Shown here: piece after piece, positions 1-9,019 of the stretch
How positions within the stretch are numbered: the stretch's first letter is position 1
Layout of the letters: every line of letters begins with the position of its first letter
Origin: Streptomyces sp. NBC_00344
Lineage (GTDB): Bacteria > Actinomycetota > Actinomycetes > Streptomycetales > Streptomycetaceae
Length of the DNA stretch: 64,000 bases
Direction of reading: 5' to 3'
NCBI RefSeq assembly: GCF_036088315.1
Contig: NZ_CP107996.1
Location: 3,933,001-3,997,000 of the forward strand
The notes under the pieces: model-generated
Databases searched by the model: none
The model's input: the letters and a program-made list of their open reading frames with translations, nothing else
Told to the model about the DNA's origin: nothing
Position numbers and translations under genes: made by a program

Positions 1-428
1 GGGAGGACTGGTTCAAGTCCTGGCCCGTCCCCTTCGCGACACTCGCCGATGTGAGGAAGTGGTTCGGCGAGGACGACCCCTGGGTGGAGCGCCCGAATCC
101 GGCCCGCGGCGAGTTCTACGCCGAGGTGATGGCCGAGCAGGCCGACGGCTGGCGCCCGGTCTTCTCCCGCCGGCAGATGCTGATGTCACGCGAGACCTGG
201 GTCTTCGACGCGCACTGGGAAGAGCTCGCCCAGGTGCAGTGCCCTGCCCTGGTGGTCCGCGGACTCGACGGAGAGCTGGGCCGGGCGGAATCACAGGAGA
301 TGGTCCGGGTGCTCCCCCGGGGGGAGTACGCGGAGGTGGCGGACGCGGCCCACCTGGTCCACTACGACCAGCCCCAGGCCTGGCGTGCGGCGATCGAGCC
401 CTTCCTGGACGCGGTGGTGGCGAGGTAG
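1..428 (+). CDS. alpha/beta-hydrolase fold protein, C-terminal part
   Basis: The frame is open at the left edge, so the N-terminus and the nucleophile elbow lie outside the window. The 141 visible residues show two late landmarks of the fold: a strand ending VVRGLDGE, where the acidic triad residue usually sits, and AAHLVHYDQP with the presumed catalytic histidine, about 25 residues before the stop. The substrate cannot be predicted without the N-terminal half; esterases, haloperoxidase-like enzymes and epoxide hydrolases share this layout. It converges on the ABC permease gene with a 31-nt gap. Confidence 0.75.
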   Translation, partial: EDWFKSWPVPFATLADVRKWFGEDDPWVERPNPARGEFYAEVMAEQADGWRPVFSRRQMLMSRETWVFDAHWEELAQVQCPALVVRGLDGELGRAESQEMVRVLPRGEYAEVADAAHLVHYDQPQAWRAAIEPFLDAVVAR

Positions 429-459
429 CGGTCCGGGAAGGCCGCGCAGCGGACCGCCG

Positions 460-2127
460 TCAGCCCTTGCTCACCGCGGTGAGGATCTCCGGCAGCCTGG
501 CAGCCGCCTGCGGCGCCGCCACCCGAAGGCCCAGCCATGTCGCCAGCGCGCCGTACGCCGTGCCCAGCGGGAGCAGTGTCCAGAGCCATCCCTCTTCTCC
601 CGTGACATGCAGCGTGATCAGCAGCGCGATCACCGGGGCGCAGAGCAGCGCGGCGGACACCATCCCACCGAAGATCGAGATCCAGGCGAGACCCGCCTGA
701 CCCGGCGCCACGTTCTTGTGGGCACTCTCCTGGGGGATGGAGTAGGGAAAGCGCGCCGAGGTCACCGCACCGGTCCCGAGCATCGCCCCGAGCAGCGCGA
801 AGGCCAGGCCCATGGCCTCGGGGAGCGCGGTCCAGTTGTCCAGCAGGCCCGCGGTGACCACCGTGACAAGGCCGGTGTACGGCAGGGTGATCACCAGCAA
901 CGCCAGGGCGCGGGCCCGGAGTTCGGCGTAGGCGTCCCGCTCGGACGAGATGGTCTGCGCGACCGTCCAGAACGCCGAGGTGTCCTGGCCGAACTGGTTG
1001 TACATCTGGATGCCGAGCATCCCGGCCGCGAAGCACGAGAAGTAGACCGAGCCACTGCCCTGAAGGGAGTTGAAGAGCGGGACGATCAGCCCGATCGCCA
1101 GCGAGGTGATCCAGGCCGCCTTGGTCTTGGGGTCACGCCAGATGTAGCGCAGGGTCCGCAGCATCACCGTGCCGGTCCTGCCTCCGGGCAGGAACCGCGG
1201 GATACCGGACGCCGTCGCCCTGCGGCCGGGCACTGCCGCCGCGAGCGTCGAGCCGTCCGGTGACGTCATCAGCCGCACCAGGGTGCGCCGCCAGGCCCGG
1301 AGCAGCAGGGCCAGACAGCCACCGGCGATCAGCAGCTGGCCGGCCATCTGCCCGTACGAGCCCCGGCTCGCGGAGTCCACGGCGCCGATCGCCGAAGCGG
1401 GCGGCAGCCAGCGCAGTACGTCCCCGGCCGGGTCGAGTGCCGCGAGGCCGCCCGCCCTGCCGAGCCGCTGGGCACCGAAGTTGACGACCTGGATACCGAC
1501 CGCGATCAGCAGCCCGCTCAGTACGGCGAGGTCGCGCCCCTTGCGCGAGGTGAGCAGCCGGACGTTGGCGGCGGCCACGGCCCTGGCCAGTGCCACACAG
1601 ACCAGCACGGCGAGCGGGACGGCGACGACGGCCACCAGGACGGCGGCGGGGCCGGACGCCACGGCGATGGCCGAGCCGAGGACCAGACAGAGGGTGAACA
1701 GCGGTCCGGTGCCCACGAGCGAGGCGACCAGCAGCGCCCGCACCAGAGGCTCGGGCCGCAGAGGAAGCATCACCAGCCGTGACGGGTCCAGTGTTTCGTC
1801 GCCACTGGGGAAGAAGAGCGGCATCGCGGCCCAGCCCACCGCCAGGACGCTGAGCACGACGGCGGCCGGCGCCCCGGCGTGCGGGTTGCCGTGCAACAGG
1901 ACCAGTCCGAGCAGCAGCAGCGCGGCGAAGATCAGTGCCAGGACCATCGAAACGATGTAGGCGGCCTTGCGGCCGGACGACTGGCGCAGACCGTTGCGGA
2001 GCAGGGAGAGCTTCAGACGGATGAGGACCGGGGTGAGTGAAGCGGCGGCCGGCGCGGTGGCCGCCCGGGCCGCCGGGCCCTGCTCGAGCGGGCCGGGCAC
2101 GGTGGGGTCCGGGACGGCGGTCGTCAT
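460..2127 (-). CDS. ABC transporter permease, multi-spanning
   Basis: The 555-residue protein is made almost entirely of hydrophobic Leu/Ala/Val segments (roughly a dozen) after a short Pro/Ala-rich cytoplasmic N-terminus, as in two-gene ABC exporters whose permease is one long polypeptide. The ATG at 2127 is chosen because it overlaps the stop of the upstream ATPase gene in an ATGA, which implies translational coupling. The frame stays open far upstream, but that is only high-GC read-through of the ATPase region. The cargo is unknown. Family membership rests on the partner ATPase and topology, not on a sequence motif. Confidence 0.85.
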   Translation of the reverse strand: MTTAVPDPTVPGPLEQGPAARAATAPAAASLTPVLIRLKLSLLRNGLRQSSGRKAAYIVSMVLALIFAALLLLGLVLLHGNPHAGAPAAVVLSVLAVGWAAMPLFFPSGDETLDPSRLVMLPLRPEPLVRALLVASLVGTGPLFTLCLVLGSAIAVASGPAAVLVAVVAVPLAVLVCVALARAVAAANVRLLTSRKGRDLAVLSGLLIAVGIQVVNFGAQRLGRAGGLAALDPAGDVLRWLPPASAIGAVDSASRGSYGQMAGQLLIAGGCLALLLRAWRRTLVRLMTSPDGSTLAAAVPGRRATASGIPRFLPGGRTGTVMLRTLRYIWRDPKTKAAWITSLAIGLIVPLFNSLQGSGSVYFSCFAAGMLGIQMYNQFGQDTSAFWTVAQTISSERDAYAELRARALALLVITLPYTGLVTVVTAGLLDNWTALPEAMGLAFALLGAMLGTGAVTSARFPYSIPQESAHKNVAPGQAGLAWISIFGGMVSAALLCAPVIALLITLHVTGEEGWLWTLLPLGTAYGALATWLGLRVAAPQAAARLPEILTAVSKG

Positions 2128-2900
2128 CGGGAACCGCCACCCAGCCAGTCGAGGCTGTCCCCGGTATCTATGCGGCCGGCGCCCACCAGCTCCAGGAACG
2201 CCTCCTGCAGGGACCGGGCGGAACCCCGGACGTCCGCCAGCGGGCCCTGGGCGCGGATACGGCCGGCCGCCATCACGGCCACCCAGTCGCACAGCGACTC
2301 GACCAGCTCCATCACATGGCTGGAGAAGACGACCGTCGCCCCGGAGCGGGTGTAGCGCTCCAGGACGCTGCGGATGGTCTGCGCGGACACCGGGTCGACG
2401 CCCTCGAACGGCTCGTCCAGGAAGAGCACTTCGGGATTGTGCAGCAGTGCGGCGGCCAGACCGATCTTCTTGCGCATACCCGTCGAGTAGTCGACGACGA
2501 GTTTGTGCTGGGAGGCCGCGAGATCCAGTACCTCGAGCAGCTGGGCCGCGCGCTTGTCCACCTCGCTGCCCGGCAGGCCCCGCAACCGGCCGCTGTAGGC
2601 GAGGAGTTCCTGGCCGGACAGCCGCTCGAAGAGCCGCAGTCCCTCGGGCAGCACCCCGATACGGGACTTGACGGCGACCGGGTCCCGCCAGACGTCGTGA
2701 CCGGCCACCCGGACCGTGCCCCCGTCGGGCCGGAGCAGCCCCGTCACCATGGAGAGGGTGGTCGTCTTGCCCGCGCCGTTCGGCCCGACCAGACCGATGA
2801 ACCGGCCTGCGGGCAGTTCGAGGTCGATCCCGGCGACCGCGGTCTGTTCCCCGAACCGCTTCCACAGTCCCTCTACATTTACGGCTGCCTGGTCCGGCAT
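2124..2900 (-). CDS. ABC transporter ATP-binding protein
   Basis: A 258-residue nucleotide-binding subunit of the exporter formed with the downstream permease. Walker A is GPNGAGKTT at residues 39-47, a degenerate signature STGMRKK lies near residue 139, and Walker B is VLFLDEP followed by FEGVDP. The degenerate signature and the D-loop resemble ABC-2 type exporters (drug, lipid or polymer efflux) more than importers, and no solute-binding protein is adjacent. The stop overlaps the permease start by 4 nt. A primase-like gene lies 54 nt upstream on the same strand and may share the transcript. Confidence 0.92.
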   Translation of the reverse strand: MPDQAAVNVEGLWKRFGEQTAVAGIDLELPAGRFIGLVGPNGAGKTTTLSMVTGLLRPDGGTVRVAGHDVWRDPVAVKSRIGVLPEGLRLFERLSGQELLAYSGRLRGLPGSEVDKRAAQLLEVLDLAASQHKLVVDYSTGMRKKIGLAAALLHNPEVLFLDEPFEGVDPVSAQTIRSVLERYTRSGATVVFSSHVMELVESLCDWVAVMAAGRIRAQGPLADVRGSARSLQEAFLELVGAGRIDTGDSLDWLGGGSR

Positions 2901-2954
2901 GGTGCGGCGCCCTTCGGAGTCCCTGCTCTTGGGGACACCCTACGGGCGCACCGC

Positions 2955-3623
2955 TCAGCCGCGGCGGTCCCGGGCCTCCTGGCCGCAGGCGTAGGCGAGC
3001 GGATTGATCAACTCGTCGGCGTCCGGCAGCCACCGGTTGGCGGTGGTCGGACGGCGTGCCCACTGCACCGCTCCGCCCGCCCCGACCCGGCTGGGCGGCG
3101 CCGCCAGGTAGTCGCCCTCGCCGAGTACCGCCAGATCCACCGAGGAGAGGGTCCAGCCCAGCCTGCTGACGAGATCCGGCACCTTGGCCCCGGCGCCGGG
3201 CAGCACGAAGAACTGCATTCTGCGGGCCGGGGTGCGGGTCACGGGGCCGAGGTCCATGCCCATCCGCTCCATGCGGGCGAGCGCCAGGAAGCCGGCGGTC
3301 TCCGTGACGTCGATGGCGTCGAAAGTACGCCCGGTCGGCAGCAGTACTGATGCGGCGGGCTGCTCGGACCACAGGCTGCGGGCGGCGACGGCGCTGCCGG
3401 TGACCTGGGCCGCCCAGTCGGGGCGCGTGGGGTGCGCGCCGGGCGCGGGGCACCCGGACTCGGCGCAGGAGCACCGTTCGACGCCCTCTATCGCCTCCAG
3501 CCAGGTGCCGGGAAGCACGTCCCAGTGGCGTTCCTCCGCGTACCGAACGGCGCTGTCCAGCAGCCGTTCACCTCGTTGCCCGGGGATCCGCGGGGCTTGC
3601 GTGCCTGTGATGGGCTCGTTCAT
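2955..3623 (-). CDS. bifunctional primase/polymerase-like protein
   Basis: A 222-residue protein resembling the N-terminal primase/polymerase (prim-pol) proteins common in Streptomyces chromosomes. Features are a Cys-rich stretch CSCAESGCPAPGAHP that fits the family zinc or structural loop, and a GDYLAAPPSRVGAGG segment. No helicase domain is attached, unlike plasmid or phage primases, so a replication role is not established. The ATG at 3623 is preceded by GGGAG about 10 nt upstream. A GTG at 3647 would add eight residues but lacks a good ribosome site. It is divergent from the NsdA-like regulator across 257 nt. Confidence 0.7.
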   Translation of the reverse strand: MNEPITGTQAPRIPGQRGERLLDSAVRYAEERHWDVLPGTWLEAIEGVERCSCAESGCPAPGAHPTRPDWAAQVTGSAVAARSLWSEQPAASVLLPTGRTFDAIDVTETAGFLALARMERMGMDLGPVTRTPARRMQFFVLPGAGAKVPDLVSRLGWTLSSVDLAVLGEGDYLAAPPSRVGAGGAVQWARRPTTANRWLPDADELINPLAYACGQEARDRRG

Positions 3624-3880
3624 GAACGGCTCAACTCCCGCCGTCACCCGGGGTTACGGGCGGTCTCCGACGGGCGGCGCGGCAACGTTCCCGCATATGG
3701 GGCGCATGGAGGCACGTGCGGGGGCGCGCATGAGGATGCGCCCCGATGAACGGGTATCCCTCTGCGGGGACGCATGGAGAATGCCGGGATTACTCCCGCC
3801 TTCCACCGCATTCTCCCGACATCTGCCGGGCAGTGATCAACCGACCGTCCACCGATCGCCGCACGCCACAGGGGGTATTC

Positions 3881-5269
3881 ATGGCCGCCAGGCCTCTCGT
3901 CGCCCGTCAGCCCAACGAACGGCTGCAGGCACTCATCCAGGAAGCCGGCTGTTCCAATGCCGGTCTCGCCCGTCGCGTCAATATGGTCGGCGCCGAGCGC
4001 GGTGTCGATCTGCGCTACGACAAGACGTCCGTCGCACGGTGGTTGCGCGGTCAGCAGCCGCGTGGCCGGGCGCCGGTGATCATCGCCGAGGCGCTCGGCC
4101 GCAAACTCAGCCGTGCGGTCACCGTCGACGAGATCGGTATGGCCGACGGCAAGAACCTTGCCTCCGGTGTGGGACTGCAGTTCTCGCCCACCGTGCTCGG
4201 CGCGATCGAGCAGGTCTGCGAGCTGTGGCGCAGCGATGTGGGGCGCCGCGACTTCCTCTCGGGTTCGACGGTCGCCGCGTCCGCGCTGGTCGAGCCGAGC
4301 CGTGACTGGTTGATCACCGGGGCGGATCCCCAGGTGGCGCGCGCCGCGGGGGCCCGGGTGGGAGCGTCGGACGTGGCGGCGGTGCAGGCGACGACCGCCG
4401 CGCTCACCGACCTCGACCACCGTTTCGGCAGCGGGCATGTGCGGCCGATCGTCGTCCACTACCTGAACAGCGTGGTGTCCGGGCTTCTGGCCGGTTCGTA
4501 CCGCGACGCGGTGGGCCGGGAGCTCTTCGCCGCGGTGGCCCGGCTGACCGAACTCGCCGGATACATGGCCGTGGACACCGGCCAGCCCGGTCTTGCCCAG
4601 CGCTACTACATTCAGGCGCTGCGGCTCGCCCAGGCGGCGGGCGACCGTGGCTACGGCGGGTATGTGCTGGCCGCCTCGATGAGTCATCTGGCCGCCCAGC
4701 TGGGCAATCCCCGCGAGATCGCGCAGCTGGCGCGAGCCGCGCAGGAGGGGGCAAGGGGGAGGGTCACGCCCCGCGCCGAGGCGATGTTCTACGCGGCGGA
4801 GGCGCGCGGGCACGCGCTGCTCGGCGACGCCCGCGCCACCCAGGAGGTGGCGGCTCAGGCGCTGGCCGCGATGGACCGCGCGGAGTCCGGTGGCCCATCG
4901 GGCGACGACCCCGCCTGGATCGCCCACTTCGACAGCTCCTACCTGGCCGATGAGTTGGCGCATTGTCACCGTGACCTCGGCCAGGGCGCGGCCGCTGCCC
5001 GCCGCGCCGAGGAGGCCTTCTCCGGCCTCCCCGAGACCAAGGCCCGGCGCCGCGGCATCGGTCTGGTCCTGCTGGCCAGTGCCCAGGTCCAGCAACGAGA
5101 GGTCGAGGAGGCATGCCGGACCGGTACCGCGGCGCTCGAACTCCTGGGAACCGTGCGGTCGAGCAGGGGGGCGGAGTATCTGGATGACCTGCGGCGGCGG
5201 CTGGAGCCCTACGGACAGGAGCCGGTGGTGAGGGAGTTGGGGGCCCGGATGGAGATCCAGGCGGCATAG
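3881..5269 (+). CDS. NsdA-like HTH/TPR regulator
   Basis: A 462-residue regulator. The N-terminus (ARPLVARQPNERLQAL onward) looks like a degenerate helix-turn-helix that recognises DNA or peptide. The middle contains the family feature RRDFLSGS. The C-terminal half is made of TPR-like helices rich in Ala and Leu (AQRYYIQALRLAQAAGD, AEARGHALLGDARATQE). Such proteins in Streptomyces include NsdA, a negative regulator of antibiotic production and sporulation. Similarity to that class is inferred from architecture and remembered sequence, so no symbol is given. ATG at 3881 follows a GGGGGT ribosome site. Confidence 0.75.
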   Translation: MAARPLVARQPNERLQALIQEAGCSNAGLARRVNMVGAERGVDLRYDKTSVARWLRGQQPRGRAPVIIAEALGRKLSRAVTVDEIGMADGKNLASGVGLQFSPTVLGAIEQVCELWRSDVGRRDFLSGSTVAASALVEPSRDWLITGADPQVARAAGARVGASDVAAVQATTAALTDLDHRFGSGHVRPIVVHYLNSVVSGLLAGSYRDAVGRELFAAVARLTELAGYMAVDTGQPGLAQRYYIQALRLAQAAGDRGYGGYVLAASMSHLAAQLGNPREIAQLARAAQEGARGRVTPRAEAMFYAAEARGHALLGDARATQEVAAQALAAMDRAESGGPSGDDPAWIAHFDSSYLADELAHCHRDLGQGAAAARRAEEAFSGLPETKARRRGIGLVLLASAQVQQREVEEACRTGTAALELLGTVRSSRGAEYLDDLRRRLEPYGQEPVVRELGARMEIQAA

Positions 5270-5522
5270 TGGCGGATACCGGTCGGTCGCAGGGCTTCCG
5301 CCCGGCGCCCGGCCGGGCCCGGAACGGGCGGTCCACGGGCCGGCCGGGAGCAGATCAAGCCACATGCGGCCCGCCCACTCGATGACCGCCCCCGATAGCA
5401 GCGTCTCGCGGGCTGCATGTGTTACATCCCACACCCCCGTACAGCGCCTCGTAGCAAGCCCCTCCATTCACCCGGTAGCGTGAACCGACGATTCCGTAGG
5501 TCCACGCGCAGTAGGAGTCCCG

Positions 5523-6950
5523 GTGACGCAGAACGGACAGGGCGACGAGCCGCAGCATCCCGCTGTGCGGCGCGCGCACGAGGGTGTCGTGATGCCGTCC
5601 GACGGAAGTGGGCCCTACGTGCCCGAGGTTGCCGGTGAGCACACCGTGCCCGCCGGCGGACAGCCGTGGGGGCAGCCCTGGGGGCCGCAGGACTCCCAGC
5701 AGCAGCCTCCGCAGCACCGGGCGCCGCAGCTTCAGCCTCCGCAGCACCAGGCTCCGCAGCTCCAGGCTCCGCAGCACCAGGGCCCGTACCAGCCGCAGGA
5801 CCCGTACCCGTCGCAGTCCTCGTACCAGCAGCCCGCGCAATCACCCTCCTACGCGCAGCCGTTGCCTCCTGAAGCCGTTCCGGGTGCCGGGGACAGCGAC
5901 GCCACGCAGTACATCGCGCCGGTCGCGCTCCCGCCCGAGAACCCGGCCGAATCGACCCAATTCCTGGGCTACCGGCAGCAGTCGGCGCAACCGCCGGCCC
6001 CTGCGGGGTCCGAGGCCGACCCCACACAGTTCCTGCCTCCGGTCCCGGCGGCGCCGGCCTCGGCCCCGTACGGGATCAGGCCGGGAGCGCCGGAGGACCG
6101 TCAGCCGCCCGCCGAGTTCGACAGCCTCTTCCGGTCGGACCGTTCCGCCGACCCGCAAGCCGCGGGTGAGACCCAGCAGTTGCCGCGCTTCGAGCAGCAG
6201 CAGCAGCCGGGCGGCGGCCCGTACGGACAGCAGCAGTACCAGCAGCCGCCGCAGGCGCGGCAGTACGCCCCGCAGCCGCAGCCTCCGTCCCGCGCGGCGG
6301 CCGGCGAGGGGCGGCGGAAGTCGTCCCGTACGCCGCTGATCGCGGCCGTGGTGGTCGGCTGTGCGGTGATAGGCCTCGGCGCCGGCGCCCTGCTCAGCGG
6401 GGGCGGATCCGACAAGAAGGACGACAAACAGCCCGTCGCCTCCACATCGACCGCCGCATCGCAGGCTCCGGACCAGGCCGCTCAGGACCCGGCCAAGCCG
6501 CAGGCCGTCTCACTGGACAAGCTTCTCGGTGACAGCAACGACAGCCGTTCGGCCGTGGTGGCCGCTGTCGGCAGCATCAGGGCCTGCCAGAACCTTCCGC
6601 AGGCGGCGGCAGCCCTGCGGGGCGCGGCGAAGCAGCGGCACAGCCTGGTCACCAGGCTCGGCGCCCTCACCGTCGACAAGCTGCCGGACAACGCGCAGCT
6701 GACGTCGTCGCTCACCAAGGCGTGGAACGCGTCGGCCACCGCGGACGAGCAGTACGCCGCCTGGGCGCACAGGGTCGCGGCCAACGGCAAGAAGGGCTGC
6801 AAGCACGGCCATGCCCAGCGCACCGCTGAAGCGGGACGCGGCGACCAGGCGAGCGGTGAGGCGACCGCGGCCAAGAAGCAGGCGTCAGGCCTGTGGAACG
6901 CCATCGCCGGGAAGTACGGCCTGACTGCCCGCCGGGGCGACCAGCTCTGA
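5523..6950 (+). CDS. Pro/Gln-rich single-pass membrane protein
   Basis: A 475-residue protein of unknown function. Residues 1 to about 265 are disordered and rich in Pro and Gln, including a 3-copy imperfect repeat of the type QPPQHQAPQLQ near residues 60-90. Acidic-TQ motifs are spaced through this region (DATQYIAP, ESTQFLGY, DPTQFLPP, ETQQLPRF). One membrane segment (about residues 272-292, IAAVVVGCAVIGLGAGALL) precedes an extracytoplasmic helical domain of about 170 residues with two cysteines. Threonines in such TQ motifs are typical kinase/FHA-partner sites in actinobacteria, which is inference here. GTG at 5523 has AGGAG five bases upstream. Confidence 0.75.
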   Translation: MTQNGQGDEPQHPAVRRAHEGVVMPSDGSGPYVPEVAGEHTVPAGGQPWGQPWGPQDSQQQPPQHRAPQLQPPQHQAPQLQAPQHQGPYQPQDPYPSQSSYQQPAQSPSYAQPLPPEAVPGAGDSDATQYIAPVALPPENPAESTQFLGYRQQSAQPPAPAGSEADPTQFLPPVPAAPASAPYGIRPGAPEDRQPPAEFDSLFRSDRSADPQAAGETQQLPRFEQQQQPGGGPYGQQQYQQPPQARQYAPQPQPPSRAAAGEGRRKSSRTPLIAAVVVGCAVIGLGAGALLSGGGSDKKDDKQPVASTSTAASQAPDQAAQDPAKPQAVSLDKLLGDSNDSRSAVVAAVGSIRACQNLPQAAAALRGAAKQRHSLVTRLGALTVDKLPDNAQLTSSLTKAWNASATADEQYAAWAHRVAANGKKGCKHGHAQRTAEAGRGDQASGEATAAKKQASGLWNAIAGKYGLTARRGDQL

Positions 6951-6962
6951 CCGGAAGCGGCG

Positions 6963-6990
6963 GAGCCGGCGTCCTGAAGGGCGCCGGCTC
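6963..6990. terminator. hairpin between convergent genes
   Basis: A perfect 9-bp stem, GAGCCGGCG / CGCCGGCTC, encloses a 10-nt loop just after the stop of the Pro/Gln-rich membrane protein and before the convergent binding-protein gene. No T-tract is present, as is common in Streptomyces. The following bases hold two imperfect 26-nt copies of a CCGTTCCGCYGGGCCGGAG unit (7003-7028 and 7044-7069). Confidence 0.6.
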
Positions 6991-7065
6991 GTCCGCTCCG
7001 CGTCCCGTTCCGCTGGGCCGGAGGTCACCGGTCCGTTCGCCGGGTCCGTTCCGCCGGGCCGGAGT

Positions 7066-8373
7066 TCACTCCTCCAGGGACGCCTGCTCCAGCGTCCGGC
7101 CCACGTCGACGGAGTCCCGCTTCACGGCCACCAGCCGCCCCTTGCGCACCACTTGATAGGTCACGTCGTGGTTGACCAGCCGGGGGAAGTCCCGTGAGGC
7201 GAGCATGTCCTGAAAGCTCCACCGCAGCGTGGGTGTCAGCCCACCGGTGTGCACGGAGAGGCCGGAGTTGAGTGCGTGGACGAGGTCGTCGGCCGAGATG
7301 TGGTCCTGGTTCAGCGACTCGATGGTCCGCCGCAGCACCGTGTAGGCGATCCAGGTGGTCTGGACGCCCGCGTCGGCCGGGTCGATCCGGTCGTCGCCGA
7401 ACGCGTACCTGCTGATCACATCGCGCATCTGCTGCCAGCGCGGGTCGGTCGTCTGCGGATACCAGCCGGTGACGTACGCCCCTTCGTACGGGCTCCTCCT
7501 GCCGCCGGTGCTGTCGATGAGCCCCTGGCTGACACTGCCGAGTACCGAGGCCACCCTGACCTTCTGGCCCGGCTGTTCCAGTCGCCTGAAGGAGTCGAAG
7601 AAGGTCTCCGTGCGATCGCCCAGCACCGCGGTCACACAGCCCTTGGCCGCGCGGGCGGACGCGGCCGCCGGCCCGATCTGCGCCGGCAGCCCGGGCCCCG
7701 CACCCACGGCGTTCAGTGCCGACTCGGCCTGCGCCGTGTACTCCCCGGCGTCCTCGGTGGTCCGGATGTCGGTGGCCGGGCCCTTGTGTCCCTCGGCCAG
7801 GCCGGTGTCGAGCAGCAGGGGAAGGTCGTCGCCGTCGACGCTCTCCGGGCGCACCAGCGCGACCCGCTCGCAGTCACCTGCGAGCTGCCTGCCGTTGCCG
7901 GCCAGCAGCGATGCCTGGCCGCCGTTGACCGGGAAGGAGAGCGCCGAGCGGAACTCCTCGGTGGTCACGCCGTAGCCGCCGATGTACGGGATGCCCGCGG
8001 CCTCGAGTGCCGGCATGAACGACTGCCCATGGACGCTGTACGAGCCGACGACCGCGGCCACGTCCTCGTCGGCCGCCCGCTTGGCGCACCTGGCCGCGTC
8101 GACCAGACTGTTGTGGTCGTTGCAGGTGATGATCCTGAGCACGTGCCCGTCGATCCCGCCCCGGGCGTTCACCCAGCGGGCGTACGCCGTCGCCATGGCC
8201 GGCATGCCGGGCATATTGGTCGCCCGGGTGTCCTCGGGGGCCCAGGTCATGATCGTGACGGGGTCCCTGGAGCCCCCTGAGCCTCCAGGGCCACCGCCAC
8301 AGCCGGTGAGCAGCGGTGCCCCGACAGTCATGCAGAGTGCGAGGACGGTGAAGGAACGTCGCCAACCGGTCAT
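7066..8373 (-). CDS. branched-chain amino acid-type ABC substrate-binding lipoprotein
   Basis: A 435-residue periplasmic-binding-protein fold of the Leu/Ile/Val class. The signal peptide ends in lipobox LLTGC, with Cys25 as the predicted lipidated residue. The type I fold pattern follows (ARWVNARGGIDGH, AAVVGSYSVHGQ, GVQTTWIAYTVL). No permease or ATPase is adjacent, so this is an orphan receptor that may act as a sensor or share a transporter elsewhere. ATG at 8373 has GGAAGGG 9-10 nt upstream. It is divergent from the SCO4402-type gene. Confidence 0.88.
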   Translation of the reverse strand: MTGWRRSFTVLALCMTVGAPLLTGCGGGPGGSGGSRDPVTIMTWAPEDTRATNMPGMPAMATAYARWVNARGGIDGHVLRIITCNDHNSLVDAARCAKRAADEDVAAVVGSYSVHGQSFMPALEAAGIPYIGGYGVTTEEFRSALSFPVNGGQASLLAGNGRQLAGDCERVALVRPESVDGDDLPLLLDTGLAEGHKGPATDIRTTEDAGEYTAQAESALNAVGAGPGLPAQIGPAAASARAAKGCVTAVLGDRTETFFDSFRRLEQPGQKVRVASVLGSVSQGLIDSTGGRRSPYEGAYVTGWYPQTTDPRWQQMRDVISRYAFGDDRIDPADAGVQTTWIAYTVLRRTIESLNQDHISADDLVHALNSGLSVHTGGLTPTLRWSFQDMLASRDFPRLVNHDVTYQVVRKGRLVAVKRDSVDVGRTLEQASLEE

Positions 8374-8495
8374 GTGCAAGCACCCTTCCGCCTCCCGGGT
8401 AACGCGACGGTGGCCCCTTCTCAACGCTCGGTGACCGCGGAGTGAATTGCGGGGGGCGGGGAACCTCCACAACGGGGGAACGTACGATCGAAATC

Positions 8496-8990
8496 GTGCA
8501 AGGTTCCCCGAACGCTTCCCGTCACGGCCGTCGCTCCACCACCATGGGCGGCATGCCGCTCAACGACATGCCGTGGTGGCGCTGGCGCGCCAATGTGCGC
8601 TCGGCGCTGCATATGCTTTCCGACCCGGTCTTCCACCAGGAGTGCTGGCTGGCCGGCCGCGAGGAGTACGGGGACATCACCGACGCCGTCTACCGCCTCG
8701 TCGAGGACACCTGGCTCGACAACTGGTCGGCGGAGAAGTACGTCGGGACGGTCTTCCGGGACTCGGGGGAGGCCGCGCTCGTCGACGTGGCCGTGCTGCG
8801 GGTGCTGCGCATCATGCACCAGGTGGGGGCGGATGCTCCCGTGTCCGTCTATATGGAACATCACGGCTGGCCGGAGGCCGTCAGGGCCGCCCGGGAGGCG
8901 CATGTGCGGCTGGCCGCGGCCGACACCGACGACCCGGACGTGTCCCCGCACACCCTGGAAGTGCTCCGCATCATGACCACGGCCGTCTGA
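8496..8990 (+). CDS. SCO4402-family protein
   Basis: A small conserved actinobacterial protein of unknown function, recognised by the segment MPLNDMPWWRWRANVRSALH and the acidic helical body (EEYGDITDAVYRLVEDTWLD). No enzyme motif or membrane segment is seen; the Trp-rich start and helical content suggest a cytoplasmic adaptor. The start is uncertain: GTG at 8496 gives 164 residues and ATG at 8544 gives 148, and neither has a clear ribosome site, so translation may be leaderless. It lies directly ahead of purU with 29 nt between them, the same neighbour order as in S. coelicolor. Confidence 0.75.
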   Translation: MQGSPNASRHGRRSTTMGGMPLNDMPWWRWRANVRSALHMLSDPVFHQECWLAGREEYGDITDAVYRLVEDTWLDNWSAEKYVGTVFRDSGEAALVDVAVLRVLRIMHQVGADAPVSVYMEHHGWPEAVRAAREAHVRLAAADTDDPDVSPHTLEVLRIMTTAV

Positions 8991-9019
8991 CGCCGGACGG
9001 TTGTGGCACCCTACTGGGC

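Noticed and set aside
460..3474. A single open minus-strand frame of about 1,000 codons spanning the permease, ATPase and primase genes.
   Set aside because: It is the permease frame running on through other genes in high-GC DNA; the true start at 2127 is set by the 4-nt overlap with the ATPase stop.
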